A stretch of 64,000 nucleotides of DNA from Anoplolepis gracilipes (GCF_047496725.1 NC_132986.1:4062501-4126500), one strand, 5' to 3'. Shown: positions 21,732 to 32,614, counted from the first letter of the stretch. Translations and numbers: made by a program. The notes: generated by a model from the letters alone, not told the origin.

Positions 21732-22096
21732 GAAGGCTGTTGGTCCTCGGAAAGACGGTGATGCGAGCTCGACGGCCGGTACGTTTCCGTCGTCTCCTCG
21801 GAGGACGTGAAGGGATCTGGTTTCCCTTCCATGCAGAGGGTGGAGCGGATTTGGAAAGGGCCTCGGGACGCTCCGTTGACCGAGACCTCTGTTCGGTTTC
21901 CCGAATTTCGCGGAGGTGGATTATTCATATTACTATTAGCGTGCGTATTATGAGAGTTATTGGAATAATTATTATTATTATTGAAATTATTATTATTATT
22001 GTTATTGTACTTTTCGCGATACTGTCGTTTACGGCACTCGTGTATGAGGTGTCCGATCTTTTGGCAGTACCCCCAAAATTTTACGTTCGTGTGCAT
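21701..22096 (-). CDS. gag: Gag C-terminal (nucleocapsid) frame of A2
   Basis: A frame overlapping the end of the capsid ORF and the start of pol. It encodes a zinc-knuckle-like segment YCQKIGHLIHEC followed by basic residues, a long Asn run and a Pro/Ser-rich tail. The knuckle has the last three ligands of CCHC, but the first position is Trp (TGG), one base from Cys. This part would normally be the C-terminal, RNA-binding end of Gag, but it is +1 relative to the capsid frame. Pol lies -1 relative to it. The ATG at 22096 is probably not a real start. Confidence 0.75.
   Translation of the reverse strand: MHTNVKFWGYCQKIGHLIHECRKRQYREKYNNNNNNNFNNNNNYSNNSHNTHANSNMNNPPPRNSGNRTEVSVNGASRGPFQIRSTLCMEGKPDPFTSSEETTETYRPSSSHHRLSEDQQPSCSIQEHSLI
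21854..21860 (-). promoter_or_regulatory. -1 ribosomal frameshift heptamer between Gag and Pol
   Basis: C CCT TTC in the nucleocapsid frame is an exact X XXY YYZ slippery heptamer. A -1 slip there enters the pol frame, which is open from this point to the protease DTG about 45 codons later. A downstream RNA structure was not worked out. Confidence 0.7.
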
Positions 22097-23060
22097 TCCC
22101 GGGACCGGGCGGCGTATTCGCTACCGCAGTCTGATCGCGTTGGAGAATTTGCGTCACGGGGGCCGGTGCAGCGTTACTATTGTGATTATTGTTACCGTTC
22201 GCGTTTCGAGTGCTCTTGTATCTTATCTCCTCTCTTTCTAGGCGTTTATTAATTGTGACCACTTTAGAGCAGGCGTCGGGGAGGCTACTATATCCTTCAG
22301 CGCGAAGTTCTATTCTATATTCGCGTGGAAGTCCTTCGTAAAACGCTTCTAACGCGAAACCTTCTATTCCGGCAATCTCATTTTCGGATAACGGTCTACC
22401 GAGTTGGACTTGATCTCCTTCAATTATGGCCGTTTTCAGATCCTTAACACGCCCGATGTAGTCAAGTATGTGCTCGTTCGGCTTTTTGTATGCCATGCTT
22501 AATTGTCCGCGATAATAGTTCGAGCTTCTAGCGGGACCGAAAGTTCGCCTGAGGCAGTCGAGAAATTTTTCCACGGTCGGGTGGATTTCATCCTCTACGG
22601 CTAAATATGCGTGGTGCGTTAATTTATTTCGTAGCATACGGACAAATAATGCTTCGTCTACCAACGGTACCGATTCTTTTGCCCTTTTGCATGCCCTAGC
22701 GAATTGTAGCACGGGGATGTTATGCCCGTCGTATTTCGGCACCAGTTCGAGAGCGTCGCGCAGATATGATTTCGGATATCCCATAGGATAATGAGAACCG
22801 TCGATTCCGGCGGCTGAGGTCGTGGGCTGGATATCGTTATACGAGGCGTTCGACATGTTAAACGATGGAGGCGCGTTATTTGTTACGTCCGCTGGGCTCG
22901 AGGCCTGCAAACCGGGTAGATTTTTAGCGAACGCGCGCATCATGTTTTCCAACATTTCAGTTCGGATTTTTAATTCTCTTTCTTTTTCGCGTAGATCTCT
23001 AAAAGCTTCCTCATGGTTTTCGCGTTCTATGTTCCCCGAGAGATCATCGGATTGAGCCAT
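22029..23060 (-). CDS. gag: Gag polyprotein, matrix/capsid part (A2)
   Basis: Start chosen at the Met of MAQSDDL (23060); the frame is open upstream to 23186, but the extra 42 residues look like leader translation. The order is an acidic N-terminus, a Lys/Arg/Glu-rich coiled-coil-like helix (EEAFRDLREKERELKIR), a Pro/Asn/Ser linker, and a capsid-like all-helical region (from about PKSYLRDALELVPKYDG through FYEGLPREYRIEL), typical of Ty3/gypsy Gag. It ends at a stop just after a homopolymer cluster (22070-22082). The nucleocapsid lies in the +1 frame, so this copy appears broken by one base, unless the shift is programmed. Confidence 0.85.
   Translation of the reverse strand: MAQSDDLSGNIERENHEEAFRDLREKERELKIRTEMLENMMRAFAKNLPGLQASSPADVTNNAPPSFNMSNASYNDIQPTTSAAGIDGSHYPMGYPKSYLRDALELVPKYDGHNIPVLQFARACKRAKESVPLVDEALFVRMLRNKLTHHAYLAVEDEIHPTVEKFLDCLRRTFGPARSSNYYRGQLSMAYKKPNEHILDYIGRVKDLKTAIIEGDQVQLGRPLSENEIAGIEGFALEAFYEGLPREYRIELRAEGYSSLPDACSKVVTINKRLEREEIRYKSTRNANGNNNHNSNAAPAPVTQILQRDQTAVANTPPGPGNAHERKILGVLPKDRTPHTRVP
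22070..22082 (-). other. Homopolymer cluster at the Gag frame break
   Basis: Minus strand reads AAAATTTTGGGGG. The capsid frame and the nucleocapsid frame part company here. A one-base change in run length, or an assembly error in a homopolymer, would explain the shift. The first zinc-ligand codon of the nucleocapsid is also altered within this cluster. Confidence 0.6.
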
Positions 23061-23551
23061 ATTTAAAGGTAAGTATTTATTATCGATGGTATAGCAGGAC
23101 TCGCGGTTGCGAACGATTGTGCGTATATAATTTCTTTTTGTTGCGGGTATGCGAAAGCGGAATCGCGTACAATCACCAGTTATCACGATTATGAACAGGT
23201 AATTATCACCTAAGAGGTTAGTGGTTAAATTAGTTTGGATACATATAACATGGATACATATATTTTACGAAGAATTTTGAAGTAGTATTAAGGTATAAGG
23301 ATTGATGGACAACGACCGATTTATTTATTTATTGAGGTTTGAAAAAACTTTAATTGTAACTTTACTTTTAATTTCCTTCGAGACTAGTAAAAGAAATAAT
23401 TCGCGATGATGATTTTAAGAAAGGAAGATTTTCTTGGGAAAATGTACTCGTTTTCAATAACGAAGAATAGTAACTTTTATTTTTGCACTGATTTTTAGCG
23501 GTAATACCCCACACCTGGCACCAGTTGTTACATCCCACCGCTGTCACCAGT
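23061..23551 (-). other. Leader between 5' LTR and gag of A2
   Basis: About 490 bases that would hold the primer-binding site and packaging signals. Next to the LTR, in element sense, are TGGTGACAGCGG and, 26 bases on, TGGTGCCAGGTGTGGGG. Both begin with the TGG expected of a tRNA-primed binding site, but I cannot match either to a specific tRNA. The remainder is AT-rich with no ORF of note. Confidence 0.6.
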
Positions 23552-23576
23552 TGTTACGTCCCGCCGCTGTCACCAG
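23525..23576. repeat. Tandem 26-bp unit spanning the LTR/leader junction
   Basis: Two units of TTGTTACRTCCCRCCGCTGT followed by CACCAG lie side by side, at 23525-23550 and 23551-23576. One straddles the LTR end; a partial third (TTGTTACATCC) follows. The LTR terminus thus repeats the adjacent leader, as if LTR ends had grown by copying the primer-site region. Confidence 0.75.
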
Positions 23577-23848
23577 TTGTTACATCCTCTGCGTTCGCGA
23601 GCGAGGTGCGGTTACGATGGTTGGTGTACGCGGATCGCGGTGGCCGAGCGGTAAACCTGTCACGATCAGCGTAGCGGTGCACCGGAAACTAGAGGTCGGG
23701 ACGTAATAGATAATAGGGAGGATGTGAAGTGAGTAGACAATGAATGCAGATTGTTTACGTATACTGATTTTTATGTATTTATCATTATTTTATAATAAAC
23801 ATATATGTACAGTTATATTATATTTTTCAAGACGATTAGACAATTAAA

Positions 23849-24265
23849 TCACGGACGGTTATCAGGAGGCGAATTGATAGGTGCTTCAGCGGACGACAGG
23901 ATGCATACTCGCCCGAAGAAAGCCTGGGAGGAAATGATCCTCGGTTGCGTAATCCCGAAGTCTATCAACGGCGGGGGCACGGGCCACGGACGGTATTCGA
24001 TAGGCGGTAAGGGCCTATGTGAGGAAGCGACGACCCCGCTACTGGATGCCGGTGGAGTGACGGCGTCGTGTAGCTGGTCAGGGGTTGATGACTCCGATGT
24101 ATGGGTTCCCGGTGGAGGGTAAGTGAAATACCCGACGGATGCTGGGCTCTGACTACCTGGTGGCGACGCAGCTGTTCGGACCGTCAGGTAGGAGCCGCCT
24201 TGGTATAGTGACCGGATGAGGCGCTTCAATTGGTGAGCACGCCCTGCTCGACGTGACCGACCCAT
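23849..24265 (-). CDS. LTR-encoded arginine-rich small protein, 138 aa (A2 5' LTR)
   Basis: Same protein as at 6178-6594. Here it sits about 1.9 kb downstream of the provirus promoter and upstream of gag, so it would be in the leader of every full-length RNA unless removed by splicing. A splice-acceptor-like TTACCTTCTTAG lies just before its start. Function unknown. Confidence 0.6.
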   Translation of the reverse strand: MGRSRRAGRAHQLKRLIRSLYQGGSYLTVRTAASPPGSQSPASVGYFTYPPPGTHTSESSTPDQLHDAVTPPASSSGVVASSHRPLPPIEYRPWPVPPPLIDFGITQPRIISSQAFFGRVCILSSAEAPINSPPDNRP

Positions 24266-24525
24266 GACGCAGCTAAGAAGGTAAGCGAAATCATAATCGA
24301 CGCCATAGTTGAATACGCGGAGGGGTATAGACTGGGGTTAGTAATAGTAACGCGAGTGATGAAAAGGAAAAAAAAAACATACGCGTTAAAGTAAATTGGT
24401 AAACGAGTTGACTTGACCTTATCTGACGGGTTGCGGGGACAGGGTGAGCCTTAATGAGTTTACTTTAATTTAATATTTATTCTATATTTTAGATCAAGAA
24501 GAGCGATCGGAGGAATTGTGAGAGA

Positions 24526-24818
24526 CGCCCTGACAGAGGCGCGGTTCGTGGACTGAGAGGAGGCAGATCGCCCTGACAGAGGCGCGCTGCACGCTAGGAG
24601 GCGGAATGCCCTGAAAGAGGCGCTCCTCGGAGAAGAGAGTCGTTCGCCCTGAGAGAGGCGTGCGACCTAGAGAGGGGTAGTCCGGCTCTGAAGGAGGCGC
24701 ACTACGAAGGATGAAGGCAGAGCCGCCCTGAATGAGGCGCACTGCTAGAAGGGACGTAGAATCGCCCTGAGAGAGGCACACTACGTAGGAAGGATGTAGG
24801 TCGCCCTGGAGGAGGCGC
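24526..24818 (-). repeat. Hairpin array (A2 5' LTR)
   Basis: Eight GCGCCTCnnnCAGGGCG units with 38-43-base spacing, in the transcribed leader of the provirus; an outlying ninth unit is near 25062-25078. Confidence 0.85.
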
Positions 24819-26203
24819 CCTACGGTGTAGGTAAGAATGGTTATCGCTCTCTGTCTAATGACATTCCCTATGAAGACGTCCGAATAAAATATTAATCTCT
24901 TCGATTATAAGTTACAGATATCTGAGGCTCTGGGTATGTCAAGGCGGACGTCGCGGACCTTGCCACTGGTGAGCGGATAAGGGAAAAGAAAAGAAAAAAA
25001 AAGAAAGAAAGAAAAGAGAAAAAAAAAAATATATATAGGAAGAAGCTATAGGGAATACAAGAACGCCCTGGAGGAGGCGCGCGTCGCCGCAGGATGAAAG
25101 AGAGAGCCCGAAGTAGGCTTGAAGGAAGGATGACCTCGTCAGATAAGTAGCACTAATTTGCCCGATAATTTCAATATTAAAATTAGAATAGAAAGCTTGT
25201 CTTTATATTTACAGGTATAGACGCGAGAGGTTAACGGCGAGAAGAATTGACACCGAAAAGATGACCGACGCCCGGAATGGACAGGGGCCGCGAACTGACA
25301 CAAGTATGTATATTTCGAGTAATTACACGTAAACAATATGATTAATGATTACACGAATATATCTTAATAATTACGACAACGTACTCACTTCACTAAATTG
25401 TTATGTGTTACAGGAACCACTGGGAAGCACACTGTAACGCGGGTGTACACAAGAATGTGGATCTACAATATTAGTATTACAACATTAGTTAATAGAACTT
25501 TCCTTCGACTATGATTTCACGCACAGACTGGTTTCGGACGCGTAAACGATATTATAGATAGGCGGCATTAACAATTGCATGGAGAGGAAAAGATAATACG
25601 CTTATATTGTTGATAGAAGTAATTCACTGCAAACGAAAATTTAGATAAAATATCTTTAAAAGTGATAGATAGAATTCGATATGTATTGTGAGCGCCGTGG
25701 AAATCGATAAAGAGAAAGGAAATATAATAGTAACAGTGGATACAAATAATCAAGAATAGATTTATACGACAGTAAACGTAAGAACTGAAGGCTAATTAAT
25801 AGTATTCGCGATATGCTAGTCTCGAAGTCTCTCTGAATTAATGATTTTGTGTGAATAATACCGTAATGAACTAGAAACCACTGATTCGAAGATATAATAT
25901 TAATTACACTGCGCGAAAACTTGCGAGAGCGTATGTATGATTGAATGTTATAAGGATAACCGATTATTAAATCGTATAAATGACTGTCTGTACGTACAAT
26001 GAATTTACTGGGTACTGTATGAATCGAGTATTGACTGCTGATCGAATACTGATTATGCGAAAACTGAATGGTCGGAACGAACCGTACAACAGATTTTACT
26101 GTCGGGCGAAAGCCGAATACTAAATATGATCTGAACTGTCTAATGATCTGAACTGTCTAGGCGAGAACTGAATACTCTGCTCTTTGAGCACACGGTGCTC
26201 CCG

Positions 26204-26211
26204 TTTATATA
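26204..26211 (-). promoter_or_regulatory. TATA box of A2 5' LTR
   Basis: TATATAAA on the minus strand, followed by the GAGCAC/GTGCTC dyad and TTCAGT initiator. This is the predicted promoter of the complete provirus. Confidence 0.7.
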
Positions 26212-26359
26212 CCCGTGGTCGCTGAGGGCTCCCACCTTCTGAATTATAGCGCGCGCAACGTGGTCCGATCCTGGTCATGCTTGTTTGTCACGGGTATCAC
26301 GCGCCGGGCAATAGTAAGCTATCACGGTGTTTGTCCGAAATTTTCACGTGATCCGGCGG

Positions 26360-26382
26360 TTCCTGAATGTTCTAGAACCTTC
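26360..26382 (-). promoter_or_regulatory. Five-unit heat-shock element (A2 5' LTR)
   Basis: Five perfect alternating GAA/TTC units, about 150 bp upstream of the provirus TATA box. Confidence 0.85.
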
Positions 26383-29300
26383 GGGACTAGCATTATAATG
26401 TAATATCTATATCGTTATTTCTAGATATATCGCAATTATTACTAGCGTTACGATAACTTATCTGATTAATTACTTATCGCCGCATTGTATTATAGCGTTG
26501 TACTTAAATAATTGTAGAGATATGAGAGCATTACGCTAATTAACTTATTAATTAACAATTATCTATGATGTCGCATAATGTTATTCGTGGATTACAAGAT
26601 CTAAATTAGTCTACAGACGTTAAACTCGCTATTATATAACTATATGTATGTATGTATATCATTATAACTAGTAGTAAAGGTTTATATATTTATATATATG
26701 TAATAATGGTATAAATGCACATGTAATATGCCGTGATATATTTACAATGGATGGATGAGGAGTGTGTAAGTGTGTATAAATGCATAAATTTAAGACAAGT
26801 TTATATTGTGAGAGGTTGAGTGTGTAATTTAAGTGATACGCTTGGAATATGTATGAATTAGTTATAAGATCCGAAACTATTGCGTTACCATGTATATGAT
26901 ACATTGATTATGTGTATGTTAATATATGAATATGCCTGTAATAAGTTTATAATAGGTTTATTGAGAGTGCTTTATTTGTGCGTACTAATGGGTCACTATG
27001 TATATAAATTATTTATAGAGTGTGTGTATTTGCGTGTTACTGGGTGGATAATACGTCTATAATAGTCAGATACTGATTAAACATTGTGTAGATGATAAGT
27101 TTATAACGCGCGTATTTTTGTATCACCGGGTATATTAAGTGACTATTGTTATATAATTTTATGGTGTGTTTGTTAAGGAGCGTGTATCTATGTAATTATT
27201 TCTGGGTGTTCATTATGCGTTTATACTTGGTTTATGTAGTGTATGATGTGTGTATTATCGTACCACCGTATATATAGGTATGGTCATTTTGTTTATTATG
27301 CATATGTATATTGTAATTATCATTCATCCTCAATAAAATGATAACGAAGTTTTGAGAATATTATCACGTTCAAGTTATTTCAGACACCTTGTATAAGTAA
27401 GAGTTAATTAAGTAATTGTATATATTGAGTGTGACTATTTAACTTTAGTTATCTTCCAGAGCTTTATTCGTTTTAAACTCTTTATGGGATATTTATATTG
27501 TTTTCACTATAATATATATATATATATATATGTATTATGAGTGGTTCATTTTAATTATTATTGGTTTTAATTGATTACTTAAATATTGTCTGAGCCTCGA
27601 GGAGTTCTTGTCAGGTCATTATAATTTGCCTTTAAAACATCTGTGGATTATGATATCTGCAGCGAGTCGCATATATATATATATATATATGTATATGTGC
27701 ATGCACCAAGTTATCTCCATGGTTGATATATGAAATAATTATAAATGATAGCTGACCGGATTTTTATTGGCAAACCAAATTGGATTCATGGTAAGGAATT
27801 ATTATGCAGAAGATGGGTTTGATCGAATCTTTTATTATTGTTAAAATTTGGATTTAATGAAATCACTGCGCTGCGGTGGAATATGAGTAAAATTGACAAG
27901 TTATTATATTTGGGTGACAGAATCGTTAGACATGTACGTTATTGTGGTATTAATTCGGCTTTGGGATATAAAACTGCATTTAATAGTGAAGGCATAATTA
28001 TATATTGGAGGTGCGGATTAAAATAAATAAATTATTAAAGTTGAAAATATGAGGTGTTCCTGAAGTAAAATGGGTCTATAACAATGTGCGCTTAACTTTT
28101 TATGGCGGGGCTGTAGCCCTATAAGTTGCTACCTTTTTTGGTTCCTTATGAGCCAAGGCGCCAGGAAATATTTAATTAAGGTCACTGGGCGGGTTTTTTA
28201 TGTGATGTTTAAACCGTTAAAAATTGGGTGCTTTTCGATGTTGCGACAACTTTTGATATATTGAGAAAAGTGATTTAGACTGTGCATAGGAAGTTGCAAT
28301 TGCACATACGAGTTACTTGGCTTGCTCAGTTTTAATAATTAATGAAAGTTCATATACAGGGTGTCCCGAAAGTACCGATCGGAGTTTATTATATGAAGCT
28401 TATGGAATTTAACCAAAGGAATCGGTCGGTTGTTAAACACTATTTTATACTAATGTTTGGATAATATGACAATGTTAGTTTATATACCGGGTGTCAATTT
28501 ATTAAGGTGAACATGTATCGGGAGTTGTATTTCCGCTCATTCGCAGTTACGATCTCTTTTCTTGAGTGATTTTAGCTTGTTATATAGATTTACTTTATAT
28601 TTTTGTTATACCGGGTGGTGGTTAATTCTCGATGCGTGTGTCTATGGTGATGTGTACGTGTATGTTTGTGTTTAGTAAGAGTGATGACGACGAGGTGGAG
28701 TGAACATTGGTTTATATTATCGCTATTACTTAATTTACGTTATTCTATTGACGCATACTTAATATTATGTTTCCTTTTTATTTTTCAGATACTGCAACTA
28801 GAGTGACAAAACTAAATGGGTAATTATAATAAAATTAAGATGTTCGACCGACTTGGTGGGTCGTTTCTCTTCTCTTTTTCAGGTGCTGAGGAGGCGGACC
28901 AGAAGGTGATATACCGGGTGGCCGGAAAATAGGTGAGAATTTTCATTGGACAATTAATTAATTATTTTCCTTCATTTTTAGGTAGGTGATAGGGGAGAAC
29001 CAGTGATGGGGATAAAACAGGAAAAAAAAGGAAGAAAAAGAAAGAAAAAAAAAAGGAAAAGGATGTTTTAGCCGGAAACATAATAAAAGGTATTTATCGG
29101 CTTAATCTATTTTTGATAATAACTATATATATATATATGTATATATAAAAAGAAAAGGAAAGTAAAAGAATTTTATAGGTGCTTAACGCTTACTATGTCT
29201 ACTTAACAGGTGACGTATGGAGTCAACGGACGGCGACTGGTGTCAAGCGGAGGCGCTGGACGTGACACTCTTATGTAGATATTTATATATGTTAATAAAA

Positions 29301-30013
29301 GTATTGTTCTTTGCAGGTTCAGCACTGTGTGGTGAGGTGTCATATAAAGAAATGTACAACTGGAATATGGTGTGGTGGAGGCCAGCGATATAATTTATTG
29401 TTGTCAAGATCACTGTCTCCGATGGAAAATAGGAAGAAGAGATTAAACAAGGGATGCTCCGTTATTTTTATTATTAAATTAAGTGTAACGAGTAGTTAAT
29501 ACACTTACATTGATCGATTATTTTATTTTTTATTCTAAACTTGCAAATTTCTTGGTATAGTATTTTAACTTTATAATTCTTGAGAGTGGTATCAGAATGT
29601 GAGTCAATTTGTAATTTTATGAGAGTCAATAGTCTGACTGTAAGTTATTCAAAAGAGTGAGATATATATATATATATATATATATATCTAGTATGTATGT
29701 TTACTTAACTGTATTAAAAGATTTTTATTTCGGAGCTTGAAGGTGGAACAGTTTATTGCATTAGTCGTAGAAGCATATGTCTAAATTGTAATTATAATTG
29801 TTTTACGAAGTTGAAATTGTTAGAGTAGTAAGATGTCATATAAATGTCAAACACGATGTGTTGAAAATAGTAGTTCAATTCGGAATTCTTTTCCTTTTTT
29901 ATTATATTTTGTTGGAATGTGAGTGCGTTTTCTTTTTATTAAAAATAGTAATATTCTCTTGTTTGATCATATGCATATGTATTCAAAATAGTAATTTACC
30001 TTTATTAGTGTCT

Positions 30014-30361
30014 CTAGTTTTGCTGATTTTCCTGGGCCTTTTCCTCGTACCCTAGACGTCGTGGATCTCCCTCAGGGATGTCGGTGGTAGAGGTTGAGGC
30101 AGGATGCAGCTTGATTTCAACCAAAGGTTCGGACCAGCCAATAAATTCGAAGGTTCTTCGCGAGATGGGAGCTTCAACTGAGTCAGATGCAGGAAGCTGA
30201 TCGAAAAGTTCTACGACAATTCTTTGATTGTCCGGTACGTTAATTGGATTGTCTTTTTCTACTTGGCTGAGACCGTTATCACTGTTTGAAATTTGTCTCT
30301 GTCGGCGTAAAGCGGCACGTAGTTGTCTATGTCGTTTACCGGCGCGACGAGAACCAGGCAT
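30014..30361 (-). CDS. LTR-B encoded arginine-rich small protein, 115 aa
   Basis: Not a recognised family. The intact copy begins MPGSRRAGKRHRQLRAALRR, a strongly basic stretch that parallels the start of the 138-aa LTR-A protein (MGRSRRAGRAHQLKRLIRSL) in spacing and composition. An acidic, hydrophobic middle (IVVELFDQLPASDSVEAP) and a conserved aromatic block (RRTFEFIGW) follow, then an acidic tail ending QENQQN. There is no membrane segment. The copy at 36178-36525 has one stop codon, and the copy at 49509/43679 is split by an A LTR. Nucleic-acid binding through the basic N-terminus is inferred; the acidic-hydrophobic part might be an export or interaction signal. Confidence 0.6.
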   Translation of the reverse strand: MPGSRRAGKRHRQLRAALRRQRQISNSDNGLSQVEKDNPINVPDNQRIVVELFDQLPASDSVEAPISRRTFEFIGWSEPLVEIKLHPASTSTTDIPEGDPRRLGYEEKAQENQQN

Positions 30362-31000
30362 TTACTATAAATTATAACCAAAATTTTATTCTAATTTAAA
30401 AAGTTATTCAATTCAGGTTGACAATCTGGATCAAGCGACATTCAAGCAGCTCATCGACTAAATCTCAGCTCTGCTCGAACTAACACGAGGGGCACGTCAC
30501 TCTGCTCTATCCCAGGCACGGGACTCGCTAACGCTCAAGATCCAGACGTACGTTAAATATTTAATCGATATTAAATTAATTATAGTAAACACTGGTTGAA
30601 GGTGAAGGAACACTGTATTAAAATAATTAGCTTGTAAGTATTCTGAAATAAGCGACTATGTATTTTAAAAGCTTGAAGATTTTACAAAGGTTGCAAGTAA
30701 TGATTACAAATGTTGTTCACAATTCAAATGAAAAAGGTACAACCGCACTGTACCAGAAATTGGAGATTAGTTAACAATAAAGTAATAATTCTAAATTATA
30801 ATGTAGAGTGAGTCGAAGCTCTAAATTATAATATAAGACGAGTCGCGAAGACGAGAAAGTAAAGTATTATTAAAGATCTACCTTGACGACACAAAGTAGC
30901 TGACGAAAATTAAGTTAAAATTGATTTTAGGACGCAGTGAGTGTATAAAGACACAGAGACTTTTCACGACTTCGGACTAACGTTTCGGAGAGATGTTGAA

Positions 31001-31168
31001 GTGACTTATTAAGATGAAGTTAGGAAGGCGACTATTCAGTATGAGAGGTTGTTGGCGACTGTTCACTTTGGATGATAGGGAGCGACTTATTAGGTTGAAT
31101 GATGGGGATCGACTATTCAGGTTGATGGTGGGAAGATGACTGTTTAGTATGAGGGGTTGTTAGCGACT
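31001..31168 (-). repeat. 27-bp minisatellite in LTR-B
   Basis: Units start at 31001, 31028, 31055, 31082, 31109, 31136 and 31163 (plus-strand GCGACT core), an exact 27-bp period with diverged unit sequences. The 3' LTR of B1 has four units (35428-35535), the old fragment shows 39601, 39628 and 39655, and the second solo LTR has about four irregular ones. Copy number therefore varies between LTRs. Confidence 0.85.
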
Positions 31169-31397
31169 GACTCCGTCCGCAAGCTCGACTGACGTTCTGC
31201 GCTCCGTCCCCACTTTCGGGTCACCTCTCTCTAGGCGTCCGGTGGATCCAAGACTTCCCGGGTTGGCTTAATCGTCCGGTGGAGATGGATTCTTGCTCTT
31301 GGTGAGGGAACTCTCCGCCTTCGAAGACGTCAGAAGCGGTGAGCTCTTCTTAATCTTAAGTTGATATTCAGCGGTGAATATCAAAAGGCACGTTGTT

Positions 31398-31545
31398 ATA
31401 ATATTTAGTTTCGTCGAGTCGCTGCGTCGAGAGATAGGCATAATATTCGATTTCACTGGTCTCTGCGTTGACATAATATTTAGTCAAGCTGAGTCTCTGC
31501 GTCGATAGATAAGAATAATATTCGGTTTCACTAAGTCTTTCTCGC
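31398..31545 (-). repeat. 33/42-bp minisatellite in LTR-B
   Basis: The ATAATATT core recurs at 31398, 31440, 31473 and 31515 with TCTGCGTC between, giving alternating 42/33-bp steps. The copy at about 50454-50640 has an additional unit. It overlaps a 68-aa ORF that I do not credit as a gene. Confidence 0.7.
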
Positions 31546-32614
31546 CGTCGCCTATTGCGTCATCATGCGCATGAAAGGCTCTTTGTATTATAATAATTTC
31601 GCACTCTTATATTATAATTCTTTTTACAGCAAGAGAGACTTATTAATTTAACTATGGCAAGAGTTATTATTCGTTCTCAAAGTTATTATGTCTCATTATT
31701 AATATTTCTTTTCTTTTCACTTATTAATTTATGCTTTTATATTTAAATTTCCTTTAATTTTCTCTCTTGTTGTATCACATATTTCATCTTAACTTATCCG
31801 CTTTTATAATAGTATCTATATGGAAGATGCATTTTAATACTGTTATTTCAATTTATAATTCCTTTCTATCGTGATTCCTTATGGTTTCACTTTAGCGTAG
31901 GAGACTAACTCTCTTTTACATATATATATATGAATATATATATATATAGACATATATGTATAATACGTGTCATGCGTTATTGTTTTTAGAATATTACTTT
32001 TTCATCAATTACACTAAAAGAAAGTCTTCCATTTAGATTTACATGTTGATATACAAATGCAGCTTAAAAATATTATTAAATAAATTAATTTATTTGGCGT
32101 ATATATATGGTTCTCAATGCCAGTATGCATATGCCTTCCAAAATGTACTTTACTGAATAATATTTCTTTTTCTTTATTTTTTCTTTTCATTATACTTATG
32201 AAATGTAGGATTTATAAAGCGATTGTTAGTATGATTTAACTCTAATATAATTGGTTTGCAAGTGTTTCTGTTACAATCGCGTCATTGAATTTCAACGATT
32301 CTGATGTTACAGTAATATTTTATTTCCATATATTCTAGCAAAGAGAATTTTAACTTTTATTTGGAAAATTAATATAGTAGTTTAATGATTACAAATATTT
32401 TTTCTTATTTTTTTCTGATAAGGTCAGTATTATTTTGTTATTACTTCTAAGTAAGCAATGTCCAATTTAATAGCTATATAATACTATGCTTGATTAAATA
32501 TTTTATTAAGTTCAAGTTGAGATATATATATATATCTCATACTTTATGTTCATATCTCCAGCGGTATGTTTATATTTTGAAAATTTAGTTTGAAATTTTT
32601 GGCGGGACGTCACA

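Larger units (their letters stand above)
9080..29267 (-). mobile_element. Complete 20.2-kb family A provirus (A2)
   Basis: An envelope-bearing Ty3/gypsy element with 3' LTR 9080-14796, polypurine tract, env, pol, gag, leader and 5' LTR 23552-29267. The duplication CTCT flanks it (9076-9079 and 29268-29271), and an empty site is present at about 42690-42710. The two LTRs look nearly identical and share bases that differ from A1 and A4 (for example CCTGAAGTAAAA against CCTGAAGCAAAA), so they belong together and the insertion is young. Pol and Env are open. Gag has one frame break before its nucleocapsid part. Confidence 0.95.
23552..29267 (-). mobile_element. 5' LTR of A2
   Basis: 5,716 bp, starting (element sense) TGTCACGTCC at 29267 and ending CGTAACA at 23552. 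It is the promoter LTR of this provirus, near-identical to 9080-14796. Outside the entries listed separately, the long U3 has no recognisable gene. Confidence 0.95.
29272..32614 (-). mobile_element. Solo LTR of family B inside env B1, right segment (U3 end)
   Basis: Continuation of 7993-9079 after A2. It starts (minus strand) TGTGACGTCCCGCC at 32614, matching the B LTR start at 33936, and is followed by the GCAC duplication. It holds the 115-aa ORF, two minisatellites and AT-rich filler. Being opposite in direction to the B1 3' LTR, it forms with it a large inverted repeat around the env C-terminal part. Confidence 0.93.
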
